Part shown: piece after piece, positions 16,688 through 26,043 of the stretch
Numbering within the stretch: position 1 is the stretch's first letter
How the letters are laid out: each line of letters opens with the position of its first letter
Assembly (NCBI GenBank): GCA_003250395.1
Contig: QKGM01000038.1
Coordinates: forward strand, 1-64,000
DNA length: 64,000 nucleotides
Direction of reading: 5' to 3'
DNA from: Bacteroidota bacterium
Lineage (GTDB): Bacteria; Bacteroidota; Bacteroidia; Bacteroidales; TTA-H9
Position numbers and translations under genes: made by a program
Notes under the pieces: generated by a model
Told to the model about the DNA's origin: nothing
Seen by the model: the letters and a program-made list of their open reading frames with translations, nothing else
The model's database searches: none

Positions 16688-17893
16688 ATGATACTTAGGA
16701 AGATGATTGTTTTATTTTTTGTATTAATGGTATTTAATGTTTGTTCAGCTTCTGATGATAATAAAGGTTATCTGAGAGTTGTCTTAACTAAACTGGATAG
16801 TATTGAGTCAGCCAGCTACTTCTCGATCAGAGAAGGATTTGCTCCAGGTGATTCGATAGCTTCAGTGCATGTGGGTCAATTTGTTAAGGAGTATAATAAT
16901 CCGCTTGACACTACAATTGGTGCCAGTTTTGTCAGGTTGTTAAAGTCAGATACTACTCAGATGGCCTTTAGCTACGATGGGAATATGAGGGCAACAGTTT
17001 ACAATGAAGACAATACAATAGTGGTTGATAGTTTTAAGGTGAGAAAGCTGCCATTTAGGCCATTGGCAGCACCTTTTTTTAACTATACAAAAAATATCAT
17101 CAGGTATGTGTTGGAGACTAGTGACAGTATCTTATTAAAAATTGAGGAAAAAGAAGGAGTAGTCTATTGTTGTTTAACCATCTTTGAGGACAAGAAGGTC
17201 GAGTTTTTTGGCAAGGCTTTTTATTTGGAGAAAAGTCCTTATGATTTTGGTGAAACAACTTCAAAATATGAAATATGGATTGATAAAACGACAGATTTGC
17301 CTATCAAGTGCCGCCGGGAAATGCCGGACGACATTTCAGTTGAATCAGTCAGTAACGTTAGTCTTAACAGAATGAGGATTGAAGATTTTGATGCATTGGA
17401 TTATTTCCTGCCTGACTTTGAAGTTAAATTATATGGAAGAGTAAGACGTCTTGAAAAGATTAATGAATTAATCGGAGAAAAAGCACCGGATTGGGCTCTT
17501 CAAAATACAAATAACAGTACTATTGCTTTACAGGATTTGAAAAGTAAGGTTGTGATGATTCAATTTACCAGTGTAAGCTGTGGTCCTTGTAAAGCATCAA
17601 TAGCTTTCTTAAACCAACTAAACACAGTCTATAAAAAGGATGACTTTGATTTTATTGTAATTGAATGTACATCAAAGAGCCTGAATGCAATTAAAAGTTA
17701 TCAGCACAAAAATTTGATTAATTATGAATTACTTTTATCAAATAAAAATGTCCTGAAAGAGTATAATGTTAATTCATTTCCTGTCTTTTTCTTTTTAGAC
17801 AAGGACTTAATTATCAGGAAAGTGATATATGGATATAGTATTGGGACAACTGATGCTGAGATCAATGACATTATAGATAAAATGAGAGGCTAA
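16688..17893 (+). CDS. Secreted TlpA-like thioredoxin-fold protein
   Basis: 401 residues from ATG with a signal peptide (about 1-21, ending CSAS). Residues about 25-250 form an N-terminal region of the type found before TlpA domains in Bacteroidota, not recognised further. Residues about 260-400 are an AhpC/TSA-TlpA thioredoxin domain with IGEKAPDWAL, VVMIQFTSVSCGPCKAS (redox CxxC at about 298 and 301) and a cis-Pro candidate in VNSFPVFFF. It probably acts as a periplasmic thiol-disulfide oxidoreductase; the partner is unknown. It is the last gene that looks like part of the array. Confidence 0.8.
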   Translation: MILRKMIVLFFVLMVFNVCSASDDNKGYLRVVLTKLDSIESASYFSIREGFAPGDSIASVHVGQFVKEYNNPLDTTIGASFVRLLKSDTTQMAFSYDGNMRATVYNEDNTIVVDSFKVRKLPFRPLAAPFFNYTKNIIRYVLETSDSILLKIEEKEGVVYCCLTIFEDKKVEFFGKAFYLEKSPYDFGETTSKYEIWIDKTTDLPIKCRREMPDDISVESVSNVSLNRMRIEDFDALDYFLPDFEVKLYGRVRRLEKINELIGEKAPDWALQNTNNSTIALQDLKSKVVMIQFTSVSCGPCKASIAFLNQLNTVYKKDDFDFIVIECTSKSLNAIKSYQHKNLINYELLLSNKNVLKEYNVNSFPVFFFLDKDLIIRKVIYGYSIGTTDAEINDIIDKMRG

Positions 17894-18343
17894 GGTCTAT
17901 ACATCAGATGGAGATTAATTAATATTAGCCCAGGTCGTATGATTGATGGGTTATTTTGAATTTTAGAGGTTCGATTTTGCTCGTCAGATGACTCATGATA
18001 CTATCTGCATGGGAACATTCCAGACAGCAACTCATTTTTTTTGTTTTTGGTTTGAAGTCGTGGTTGAGAATTTGTTATGCTTTTTGCTGGAGGGGAAGAC
18101 CGGGTAATTTGTAGCCTGGTAAATCTCCTTGAATATAACGCTAAGCAGGTGGGTGCTCGTTCACATTTCTTCCAGCCAGAGATAAATAAGTATCTTTGTA
18201 GTGTATGGAGGGGGTACAGCGGTTAGACTGAACTTATACAAATGGTTGAGATAGGATCTTTCGGGTCAGGCTGACTTGTACAAAGGAAGGTTTTAGCTTT
18301 TGTTCCCCGGACTACTGAAGAATCAGTAATAGAGGAGTAAAAT
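17894..18343. other. Spacer closing the cassette-like region, with the nhaA promoter
   Basis: About 450 nt without a gene. TTAGCCC, AGGTC, GTATGATT (about 17927-17946) is a last weak match to the left half of the attC-like elements, with TTTTAGAGGTTCG following. The right part holds a Bacteroidota-type promoter for nhaA. Confidence 0.4.
18166..18198 (+). promoter_or_regulatory. Bacteroidota-type promoter upstream of nhaA
   Basis: TATCTTTG at 18191-18198 matches the TAnnTTTG -7 element, with a TTTCT at 18166-18170 about 20 nt before it as a -33 candidate. It would give a leader of about 140 nt before the nhaA ATG. Confidence 0.5.
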
Positions 18344-19507
18344 ATGATACAATTAACGAAACTATACAGGGAATTTTTTGATAGCGAAAAGGCAGGTGGA
18401 TTAATTCTGGTTCTTGTGACCGTAATATCACTTGTTCTGGCCAATTCTCCCTGGCAATCTGGTTACATCGGTTTGTGGCATTTTGACATAGGTGGTCATT
18501 CCATCGTTCATTGGATTAATGACGGATTGATGACCATCTTTTTTCTGCTCATCGGACTGGAGCTTGAAAGGGAAGTTTATCATGGGGAACTGTCGAGTAT
18601 AAAAAATGCTGCGCTGCCTGTTTTCGGGGCAACAGGTGGTTTCCTTTTACCGGCAGCACTGTTTTTGTTACTCAACTTTGGGAGCAATACCCAAGCAGGC
18701 GCCGGCATCCCGATGGCAACAGATATTGCATTTGCAATTGGAATTTTATCCCTCTTAGGTAACAGGGTACCAGCTTCCCTTAAAATATTTCTGACAGCAC
18801 TGGCAGTGATAGATGATTTGGGCGCAATCATTGTCATAGCAGTGTTCTATACAACATCTCTGGCTTTGGGCAATCTTCTTATTGCCCTGGCTATTTTCGG
18901 AATTTTGCTCTTTTTAAACCGGATGAAAGTGCATAATCTGATCCCCTACCTGATTGGTGGAATTGCCATGTGGATTTTCATGTTAAATTCCGGGGTTCAT
19001 GCCACTATAACCGGGGTTTTGCTTGCATTTGCCATTCCATTTCGACGTGGTGATGAAAAATCTCCTTCCTATATTCTTCAGCATTTCTTGCACAAGCCGG
19101 TTGCTTTCTTTATCCTCCCTTTGTTTGCCATGGCCAATACCTGTATAGCCTTTGGCGATGATTGGAATAGCGGTTTAGGGCAATCAAACAGTTTAGGTAT
19201 TTTTGCCGGACTGGTAATTGGCAAGCCCTTGGGGATAGGGTTGTTTTCTTTTCTCGGTGTAGGTCTGGGGCTATGTTCATTACCTTCCGATCTGAAATGG
19301 AAGAATTTAATCGGTGCAGGTTTTTTAGGCGGCATCGGGTTTACCATGTCAATCTTCATTACCCTGCTTGCATTTGATGATCCTGACATAATCAATAATT
19401 CCAAAATTGCAATTATTATTGCGTCAATCATTGCCGGAACTATTGGGTTTATTTTTCTGAAGATGACGCTTAAAAGGCAACCTGAGAATGACAAGGTGCC
19501 CTTGTAG
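18344..19507 (+). CDS. nhaA: Na+/H+ antiporter NhaA
   Basis: 387 residues from ATG, normal for the family, with about 12 hydrophobic segments. The family core is clear: NDGLMTIFFLLIGLELEREV (about 59-78), GIPMATDIAFAIG (about 121-133) and the paired aspartates in TALAVIDDLGAII (about 157-158) that bind Na+ and H+. NhaA exports sodium in exchange for protons across the inner membrane and serves sodium and alkaline pH tolerance. It is the first gene of the ordinary core-type region and has its own promoter. No NhaR-type regulator is adjacent. Confidence 0.95.
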   Translation: MIQLTKLYREFFDSEKAGGLILVLVTVISLVLANSPWQSGYIGLWHFDIGGHSIVHWINDGLMTIFFLLIGLELEREVYHGELSSIKNAALPVFGATGGFLLPAALFLLLNFGSNTQAGAGIPMATDIAFAIGILSLLGNRVPASLKIFLTALAVIDDLGAIIVIAVFYTTSLALGNLLIALAIFGILLFLNRMKVHNLIPYLIGGIAMWIFMLNSGVHATITGVLLAFAIPFRRGDEKSPSYILQHFLHKPVAFFILPLFAMANTCIAFGDDWNSGLGQSNSLGIFAGLVIGKPLGIGLFSFLGVGLGLCSLPSDLKWKNLIGAGFLGGIGFTMSIFITLLAFDDPDIINNSKIAIIIASIIAGTIGFIFLKMTLKRQPENDKVPL

Positions 19508-19624
19508 ATTACTTCCAAAGTTGTTATCAAATGCTTCCTTACTTTAACTGGATAGTATCCTGACTGAGGAATCGATGATCGACAGTGTGGCTGAAAATTT
19601 TATAGCTGAAGTTACAACCCGGAT

Positions 19625-20035
19625 ATGGAACAAAGAGATTTTATCCTGAGAGAGATTGAAAAAATCGGGAAGATGTTGAATGCCATCAGAAGAAAACTTT
19701 TCGGGGGAAAGGAGACTATTTTTGTTACGGTCGAAGAACAATACAGTGACCTGGTTGAAATGTTATTGCGTGAGGTGGATTTCGATCTTGAAAGAATTTT
19801 ATCGCCAGATCATGATAAAACTGACGAGTATCTGAGTCGTTTCAGCGGATTTAATACGGAGAATATTGAACATCTGGCAGAAATTATTTCAGAAATAGGG
19901 TTTTCCCGAAGCGATAAAAATGCTGTCAGGTACCTTGAAAAGGCATTGCTGCTTTATGATATTTGTAATTTGCGGAGTAAAATCTATTCATTAGAAAGAG
20001 AGACAAAAATAGCTGCAATAAAGAGGGCCATGTAG
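19625..20035 (+). CDS. Small helical protein, unrecognised
   Basis: 136 residues from ATG. Mostly helical and charged: MEQRDFILREIEKIGKMLNAI at the start, a central EEQYSDLVEMLLREVDFDLERIL and a C-terminal EKALLLYDICNLRSKIYSLERE. There is no signal peptide or membrane segment. The opening resembles short helical DUF families, but I cannot name one with confidence. It lies 117 nt downstream of nhaA on the same strand and shares a bidirectional terminator with the converging methyltransferase gene. Confidence 0.6.
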   Translation: MEQRDFILREIEKIGKMLNAIRRKLFGGKETIFVTVEEQYSDLVEMLLREVDFDLERILSPDHDKTDEYLSRFSGFNTENIEHLAEIISEIGFSRSDKNAVRYLEKALLLYDICNLRSKIYSLERETKIAAIKRAM

Positions 20036-20070
20036 CAATCGGGAAAAGACTAGAATACTTATAAGCGATA

Positions 20071-20106
20071 AGGCTTGTCCTGTGTAATCAGGACAAGCCT
20101 TTTTAT
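20071..20106. terminator. Bidirectional intrinsic terminator
   Basis: A perfect 12-bp stem (20071-20082 with 20089-20100) around a 6-nt loop is followed by a T-run on the plus strand, while the minus strand is followed by a short A/T tract. It sits between two converging genes and can serve both. Confidence 0.85.
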
Positions 20107-20112
20107 ATTAGG

Positions 20113-20886
20113 TTATAACTTTTTCCCGATATAGAAAACGTACCCGTAAAAATCTTTATACTTGTTATATAACAGACTTTCATGGCGTTGTTCAGCTACT
20201 AAAGCTTCTGCCGTTTCGTTACCGGGGTATTTCATCAGGAAGTCTTCCTGAACGGTAACCTGTTGCAAATAGTAATTGTCTGTCCAACAATTCTCGGGAA
20301 GTATAAAGGTTGCTACCGGAATATATCCTGCTTTCTGCATTTGAGCAACTTTATTCGGAATAGTATCAATCTGAGGATAGGCATCCATCCAGAATGATTC
20401 AATTTCTTCCGGTCTTTCATCAGTAAACCAGGATGCTTCAGAAACGGCAATGTAGCCTCCTTTTTTCAGGAATTTATGCCATTCATTCAGTCCTCTTTCA
20501 TAACCGATATTGTAGATAGCGCCTTCTGACCAGATCAGGTCAATTTCATTCTCACTGAAAGGGAGGTTTTCCATCGGGGCAACTATCCCGTTTACCCTGT
20601 GGCTAAGATTTAACTCCTCAGCATTGGCGTTGAAGTGATCTATGAAGGTAGGAAACAAGTCAATACCCGTGATATGGCAGGGTGCATGTTGCGCGAGTAC
20701 CATCGTTTGTCCACCGGTTCCACATCCTACATCAATGATCTTGGATTCGTTGGTAAGGTGATCTATAAAGCTTAATGCCTTGATGGTAACTTCAATACTT
20801 CCAGGACCCTGTCTTCTGGTCATGGCGAAGTATTCGCAGATAAAACTATAATCAAATTCGTGGATTGATTTATTTTCGGTACTCAT
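20113..20886 (-). CDS. Class I SAM-dependent methyltransferase
   Basis: 257 residues. The Rossmann SAM-binding motif I is [11 protein letters not shown] (about 49-59), followed by an acidic GIDLF at the end of strand 2 and [21 protein letters not shown] for motif II, then [11 protein letters not shown]. The N-terminus has no signal. It is a Methyltransf_11-type cytoplasmic enzyme; the substrate is not evident. Its 3' end abuts the shared terminator and its upstream region carries a promoter-like sequence. Confidence 0.85.
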   Translation of the reverse strand: MSTENKSIHEFDYSFICEYFAMTRRQGPGSIEVTIKALSFIDHLTNESKIIDVGCGTGGQTMVLAQHAPCHITGIDLFPTFIDHFNANAEELNLSHRVNGIVAPMENLPFSENEIDLIWSEGAIYNIGYERGLNEWHKFLKKGGYIAVSEASWFTDERPEEIESFWMDAYPQIDTIPNKVAQMQKAGYIPVATFILPENCWTDNYYLQQVTVQEDFLMKYPGNETAEALVAEQRHESLLYNKYKDFYGYVFYIGKKL

Positions 20887-21090
20887 TGTGTTTAAAATTA
20901 ATTGTTGGAACCCGGTAGCGGGTTATATTGACTCCACTTCCGGATTAACGGCAAATAAAAAGAGAAATAGAGATTGCTCCGGCATGATGATGCCTGAGTT
21001 TGCTGAAAGGATAACCCCGGGCTGAATGTCAGAGGTTATTTACCTTACCCTATCCGATTTAAGATTAAACATCCAATGGTATTAATGGTG

Positions 21091-21116
21091 GCAAAAGTAG
21101 GGAATTTTCCTGAAAA
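21091..21116 (-). promoter_or_regulatory. Bacteroidota-type promoter for the methyltransferase gene
   Basis: On the minus strand TACTTTTGC (complement of 21091-21099) matches the TAnnTTTGC element. A TTTTC (complement of 21112-21116) lies about 13 nt before it, closer than the usual -33 spacing, so only the -7 part is firm. It is about 205 nt upstream of the start codon. Confidence 0.4.
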
Positions 21117-21136
21117 GCGTTTAATGCGATTAACAA

Positions 21137-21691
21137 CTAATTGTCTTGTTCACTCTTTTCGGTTATCTTTAGTATTTCCAGCATCGTTTTCCAGTTACGC
21201 GTAGTAGCTTGCTGCTGTAACCTGGTTTCAAAGAAAGTATTGTTAAGACGTGTTTTTCCGTAGCCATCGGGGAGATAAAGGTAGACCGAACGACCAGATA
21301 TAATCATTTTCTCTCCGGGGTTTATTGGAAAAGGTTTTAGCGATATGGTATCCTGTAAGGGTTTTTCTGCCAGGAGCGTCAGATGAAGGTAAGAGAGTTC
21401 ATGCTTACCGTCAGCAATAAACGGATTTTCGTTGATGATTTGCCTGAGGTCTCCAGCATCCAGAACAGTGACCGGAACTTCGAAACCGAACCGGATCATG
21501 ATAGCTTCAGATAGCTGGTCTCGTAAATCAATTGTTGACCCCTCTGCGCTGAAAATGATATTGCCACTTTGGATATAGGTTGTTACCCTGCTGTACCCTA
21601 AGGAGGTGCATAGATTTCGCAGCTCTCCCATATTTACAGGATGATGTCCGCCTACATTAATACCTCTAAGAAGAGCGATGTATATACCCAT
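21137..21691 (-). CDS. DUF1697 family protein
   Basis: 184 residues. The opening YIALLRGINVGGHHPVNMGELRNLCTSLGY and the following VTTYIQSGNIIFSA segment are the defining signature of DUF1697, a widespread small alpha/beta family of unknown function. The C-terminal NWKTMLEI segment is also typical. It starts 3 nt after the M28 peptidase stop, so it is the last gene of the trkA-trkH-peptidase run and probably cotranscribed. Confidence 0.9.
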   Translation of the reverse strand: MGIYIALLRGINVGGHHPVNMGELRNLCTSLGYSRVTTYIQSGNIIFSAEGSTIDLRDQLSEAIMIRFGFEVPVTVLDAGDLRQIINENPFIADGKHELSYLHLTLLAEKPLQDTISLKPFPINPGEKMIISGRSVYLYLPDGYGKTRLNNTFFETRLQQQATTRNWKTMLEILKITEKSEQDN

Positions 21692-21694
21692 TGC

Positions 21695-22963
21695 TTAATG
21701 AACTCTTGTGGTACACTGGTTCAGAAAGTCCCGTATAAGGCGGAAAATGTCACTGTATTCTGTCAACGGGATATTTCCCGTATCCCCGGGAACATGGTAA
21801 TAGGGCCATTCTTTTCCCATACTGTATACAAACAGAGCCGGAATTCCAAGTTTATCAAAAGGACAATGGTCGCTGTTGCATGAGGATCCCCTGTTCTTAA
21901 CGGTGGTCAGATATTCGTTGTCAGCGTTGATATTTACCATCCGTTTATGAAGTGTGGGATTGTTTTCTCCATTTACAGTTGTAATTCCGTTAGATCCAGT
22001 CCCTACCATATCCAGATTAAGTACAACATTAACACTGTCGGGTGATACAGGAAGGTTAGCCGTAAAGGCATATGAACCCCATAAGCCTGATTCTTCTCCG
22101 CTGAATGCGACAAACATCATTGAGCAGGCTGGCTGGTTTTCTGGCAGGGCAAAATGCCTGGCAAGATCCAGCATCATAGCCACACCGCTGGCATTGTCGT
22201 TACCTCCGGGATAATAGTTTCCTTTTCCCAGTAATCCCAGGTGGTCGTAATGGGCTGTTACAATGATCCACCTGGTTGGGAACTGTTTTCCTTTTACAAT
22301 ACCTGCCACATTTATAGCTTCCCCATTTTCGATATACAGGGTTTCAATGAGGCATTCCATGACGGTGTCTGTCTCCCTTATAACATTATAAGCTAATTTT
22401 CCGGTTACAATTGGTTTAACCTTAACAGCGTCAGAGTTTCTCCAGACAAGTGCTTTCCCTGAATCGGACTGATAGAAGATAGCAGCAACAGCCCCGGATA
22501 ATGAGTCACCCAGCCGGTCAGGAATCATATCTGTAATCACCACGCTGTTTCGGAGATCTTTTTTGCGAAGGGCAGTAAGTCCGGGCTTTGTTTTAAGTGT
22601 ATCGTCAAGGAGTCTTTCGATGCGTAAGGTTTTGTTGAAGGAGGGAGAAGAGAGACTATAGAAATAATCGTGCTGTGGCCGGAGTAATCTGTTGTTCACC
22701 TTTAGTACGATTTCACCGGGAAATGTATTAGCACTGAATGGGTAGGTGTGAAAGTAGGTATGGTTAAGCGGTTCAACATTATTTTTTCCCATCACTGAAG
22801 CAATAAAGTTTGCTGCTTTCAAATCTGCCCTGTTGGCGAATCCACGACCTTCCATTTCCGGGGAGGCGAGTGTCCGGATGATACCTTTTGCAAACGTGGT
22901 ATCCTGACCAGACATGTGTCCACAGATGAGTATCGAGAGTAGCAGGAATGTAAAATTCTTCAT
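21695..22963 (-). CDS. Secreted M28 family zinc aminopeptidase
   Basis: 422 residues with a signal peptide (about 1-19, ending MSGQ). The catalytic domain has the two-zinc ligands of M28: His and Asp in TAHYDHLG (about 238, 240), Asp in GGNDNASG (about 255), the Glu-Glu pair in FSGEESGLWGS (about 290-291), Asp in LNLDMVG (about 318) and a final His in YYHVPGD. The region before it (about 85-230) holds a PA-like inserted segment. Members remove N-terminal residues from peptides in the periplasm or outside the cell. It follows trkH by 40 nt, so it may be read as part of the same transcript although the functions are unrelated. Confidence 0.9.
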   Translation of the reverse strand: MKNFTFLLLSILICGHMSGQDTTFAKGIIRTLASPEMEGRGFANRADLKAANFIASVMGKNNVEPLNHTYFHTYPFSANTFPGEIVLKVNNRLLRPQHDYFYSLSSPSFNKTLRIERLLDDTLKTKPGLTALRKKDLRNSVVITDMIPDRLGDSLSGAVAAIFYQSDSGKALVWRNSDAVKVKPIVTGKLAYNVIRETDTVMECLIETLYIENGEAINVAGIVKGKQFPTRWIIVTAHYDHLGLLGKGNYYPGGNDNASGVAMMLDLARHFALPENQPACSMMFVAFSGEESGLWGSYAFTANLPVSPDSVNVVLNLDMVGTGSNGITTVNGENNPTLHKRMVNINADNEYLTTVKNRGSSCNSDHCPFDKLGIPALFVYSMGKEWPYYHVPGDTGNIPLTEYSDIFRLIRDFLNQCTTRVH

Positions 22964-23003
22964 GTAGAAATTGTGATTTTAGGGGTTGACTTGTGATACA
23001 GAG

Positions 23004-24470
23004 TTAACTCTTCCAGAAAGATGGTGAAAAGAGGATGAGAACAGTAAATAATTCGAGACGACCAATCAGCATCAGAAAACTGAGTAACCATTTTGCTATA
23101 TCGGGCAGGAAGCTGAAATTGTATATCGGGCCTACCAAACCAATTCCAGGGCCAATATTCCCTATTGCCGAGGTAACTGCCCCAATTGAAGTTTCAAAAT
23201 CAATTCCAAACAGTGTTATCATAAAAGTCCCTATGGCAACACTAAAGATGTAAATCAGGAAAAAAGCAGTTACTTTAAAGATAACGTTTTCGCTGACGGC
23301 TTTCCCGTTGAGCCTTACAGGAATGACTGCCATTGGATGAATGAGCCTGCGCAATTCAAGCCTTGAATTACGCAAAAGCAGCAAGTGTCTTACTATTTTA
23401 ACCCCGCCTCCGGTACTTCCTGCACTCCCACCAACGAACATTAACAAAAAGAGGATAAACCACATTGAACCAGGCCAAAGAAGATAGTTGTCGCTTACAA
23501 ATCCAGTGGTTGTGATTATACTGACCACCTGGAACAAAGCCTTGCGGAAAGAAGATTCTACTCCGAAAAAGCCCTGGTTTATCAGTCCGATTGTTATAAG
23601 CATAGTTGGTAACAACACCAGTGTCAGGTAAAACCTGAACTCATCATTTTTCCATATAGTTTTCAATTTCCCTTTCAGAAGCCAGTAATGGAGGGTAAAG
23701 TTCGCCCCTGCAAGGAACATAAAAACAATTACGACGTACTGGATATAAGGTGAGAATTCCATCATTCCCTCATTCCGGGTCGAGAATCCCCCTGTTGCCA
23801 TAGTAGCGTAAGCATGACAAAGACTTTCATAAAGATTCATCCCTCCCAGCATGAGCAAAATTGCCTGAAGAAAGGTCAACAGAATATAGATACCCCAAAG
23901 TCTTTTGGCTGTTTCCTTGATCCTGGGGTGAAGTTTATCTTTTGTAATCCCGGGTACCTCAGCAGCGAAAAGTTGCATGCCACCAATACCCAAAAGCGGC
24001 AGGATTGCAAGAGAAAGAACAATTATACCCATTCCACCAAGCCAATGAGTAAGTGCACGCCAGTATAACAGTCCCTCGGGGAGAGATTCGATGTCGCTGA
24101 ATATGGTTGCCCCTGTAGTTGTGAAACCAGACATCGTTTCAAAAAAAGCATCGGTGAAGGATAAATCACTTACAGAGAAAAAGAATGGAAGTGCTCCAAA
24201 AAGTGAAAAGATGATCCATGAAAAACTTACAATAACATATCCTTCCCGTTTTCCAAGGTTTTCTCTTTTGAAATTTCTGTTCACGAACCAGAGTAGAAAC
24301 CCTGATAAAGCAGTAACTCCGGAACCGAGCAGCAGTGGGATAAAGGCAGAGTCGTTGTACCATATAGATACAGGTAAACAACTAAGCATGGCGGCGGCTT
24401 CGATCAGCAGAAGCAAGCCGAGAATATACATGATTAACCTGTGGTGGAATATCCTTTCGCTTTTAAACAT
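23004..24470 (-). CDS. trkH: Trk-type potassium uptake channel TrkH
   Basis: 488 residues, the usual size, with about ten membrane segments in four M1-P-M2 repeats. The pore loops show the selectivity glycines: FTTTGATI, MATGGFST, ITTTGF and SAIGNIGPGIG. GSAGSTGGGVKI is the family's conserved gate region. It takes up K+ with the cytoplasmic NAD-binding ring TrkA, encoded 130 nt upstream on the same strand, so the two form one functional operon. Confidence 0.95.
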   Translation of the reverse strand: MFKSERIFHHRLIMYILGLLLLIEAAAMLSCLPVSIWYNDSAFIPLLLGSGVTALSGFLLWFVNRNFKRENLGKREGYVIVSFSWIIFSLFGALPFFFSVSDLSFTDAFFETMSGFTTTGATIFSDIESLPEGLLYWRALTHWLGGMGIIVLSLAILPLLGIGGMQLFAAEVPGITKDKLHPRIKETAKRLWGIYILLTFLQAILLMLGGMNLYESLCHAYATMATGGFSTRNEGMMEFSPYIQYVVIVFMFLAGANFTLHYWLLKGKLKTIWKNDEFRFYLTLVLLPTMLITIGLINQGFFGVESSFRKALFQVVSIITTTGFVSDNYLLWPGSMWFILFLLMFVGGSAGSTGGGVKIVRHLLLLRNSRLELRRLIHPMAVIPVRLNGKAVSENVIFKVTAFFLIYIFSVAIGTFMITLFGIDFETSIGAVTSAIGNIGPGIGLVGPIYNFSFLPDIAKWLLSFLMLIGRLELFTVLILFSPSFWKS

Positions 24471-24600
24471 CGAATTTGATTTGTTCGTCTATTCCGTACA
24501 GTTCTCTTGACGGAATAATTAGCCGCTAAGATACTTTTCTTCTTCTTATCGGCGAAATTCTGTTACTTACCAGATGGGAACGGACCTGAATAAAGGAAGA

Positions 24601-25941
24601 TCAATTGAAGAACTTTTCAATTTTGCTGATGGCACTTGGTAAAGCAAAAACAACTACCTTATCTCCTTCAACGATCTGAAAGTTTCCAAGTGCAATATAG
24701 CTTTCTTCACCTCTGACCACACCCCCGATAATAGCGTCCTTAATGATGGGAAGTTCTCTTATGGGCATTCGTGTTACAACCGAATCTTTCTTGACAACAA
24801 ATTCAAGCACTTCTGCATCTACCCCATTGAGACATTTGATTGAAGTCACCTCGGCATCCATGGTAAAACGGGCAATGTAGCTTGCCGTAATCAGCTTTTT
24901 GTTGATCATGGCTTCCAATCCTATGTTTTGAGCCATGTCAATGAAATCAATGTTTTCAATGAGCGGAATCACTTTTTTTACCCCTGCCTTTTTTGCCATG
25001 AGGCACGTAAACATGTTGGTTTCGTTATTGTCGGTTACAGCAATAAATGCGTCCATTTTTCCCAGCCCTTCTGCTTCCAGTGTTTCGAAATCACGGGCAT
25101 CAGCATTTATTATCAGTGTGTTACTTAGCTGATCAGAGAGGTTCAGGCAACGTTCACGATCAGCATCAACCAATTTTACCCGCATACTTTTTTCGAGACG
25201 CATCGCTGTTTTAAGACCTATTCTGCCACCTCCTATGATCATTACACTTTTTATGTCGATACGCTGTCTGCCCGCCATGTTTAGCAATTCATCAATACCA
25301 TCAGGACGGGTAATGACATAAGCGAGGTCGCCGAACAGGAATTTATCCTGTCCTTTCGGGATAATGGTTTGACGATCACGGTGAATGGCTACAGCTCTGA
25401 AATTAAGTTTTGGATTTTCCCTGGCGATTGAGTCGAGCGATTTCCCTAGTACCTTACATTCTTCATCAAGTTTGAGGAGGAAGAGAGATAATTTGCCATC
25501 TGAGAAGTCGAACACTTCAGTAGCCCCTGATTGAGTGAGCATCCTTAGTACTTCTTTTGAAGCAATTCTTTCCGGGCAAACCATGGCATCTATTCCAAGG
25601 CCGCGCATGATGGCCTTGTTAGCTTCGGTCAGGTATTCCGTGTTGTTGACCCTGGCAATAGTTCTTTTAGCTCCAAGACGTTTTCCTATTATACAGGTAA
25701 CGATGTTGATGGCATCATCATGAACAACCGAAATTAATAAATCAGTTTTATGGATATTGGCCTCCTCCAGAACGGAAATAGAGGTCGAATCTCCTGCCAG
25801 TGTCATAATATCAGACTCGCTTTCCAAAAGTCTTAGCAGCTCCGAGTGCGGATCTACAATTGTAATGTTATGATGTTCGGCCGAGATGATTTTGGCCAGG
25901 TGAAATCCCACTTCGCCGTCACCGGCAATAATGATGTTCAT
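24601..25941 (-). CDS. trkA: Trk system potassium transport regulator TrkA
   Basis: 446 residues, the full tandem form: RCK_N, RCK_C, RCK_N, RCK_C. The first nucleotide-binding site is IIAGDGEVGFHLA at the N-terminus and the second is MIIGGGRIGLKTA (about 234-246), both glycine-rich Rossmann motifs followed by acidic residues. TrkA is the cytoplasmic gating ring of TrkH. The order trkA then trkH on the minus strand fits a two-gene unit. Confidence 0.95.
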   Translation of the reverse strand: MNIIIAGDGEVGFHLAKIISAEHHNITIVDPHSELLRLLESESDIMTLAGDSTSISVLEEANIHKTDLLISVVHDDAINIVTCIIGKRLGAKRTIARVNNTEYLTEANKAIMRGLGIDAMVCPERIASKEVLRMLTQSGATEVFDFSDGKLSLFLLKLDEECKVLGKSLDSIARENPKLNFRAVAIHRDRQTIIPKGQDKFLFGDLAYVITRPDGIDELLNMAGRQRIDIKSVMIIGGGRIGLKTAMRLEKSMRVKLVDADRERCLNLSDQLSNTLIINADARDFETLEAEGLGKMDAFIAVTDNNETNMFTCLMAKKAGVKKVIPLIENIDFIDMAQNIGLEAMINKKLITASYIARFTMDAEVTSIKCLNGVDAEVLEFVVKKDSVVTRMPIRELPIIKDAIIGGVVRGEESYIALGNFQIVEGDKVVVFALPSAISKIEKFFN

Positions 25942-26043
25942 TTTAACGTTTGCCTAAATTTTCTATATCGGGCTGCGAAATTAATACAATTTACAACTTA
26001 CCGTTGTACAAAATAGTACTTTAATTTTGTCAGGGTTGTAAAA

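Noticed and set aside
1-18200. CRISPR array or transposon explanation for the repeated spacers
   Set aside because: The shared boxes lie at irregular gene-length distances, repeats are imperfect and long, and there is no Cas, transposase or terminal inverted repeat; attC-like cassettes fit better.
1-18200. Integron integrase gene inside the window
   Set aside because: No tyrosine recombinase (R...HxxR...Y) was recognised in any frame; if present it must lie upstream of the window or elsewhere.
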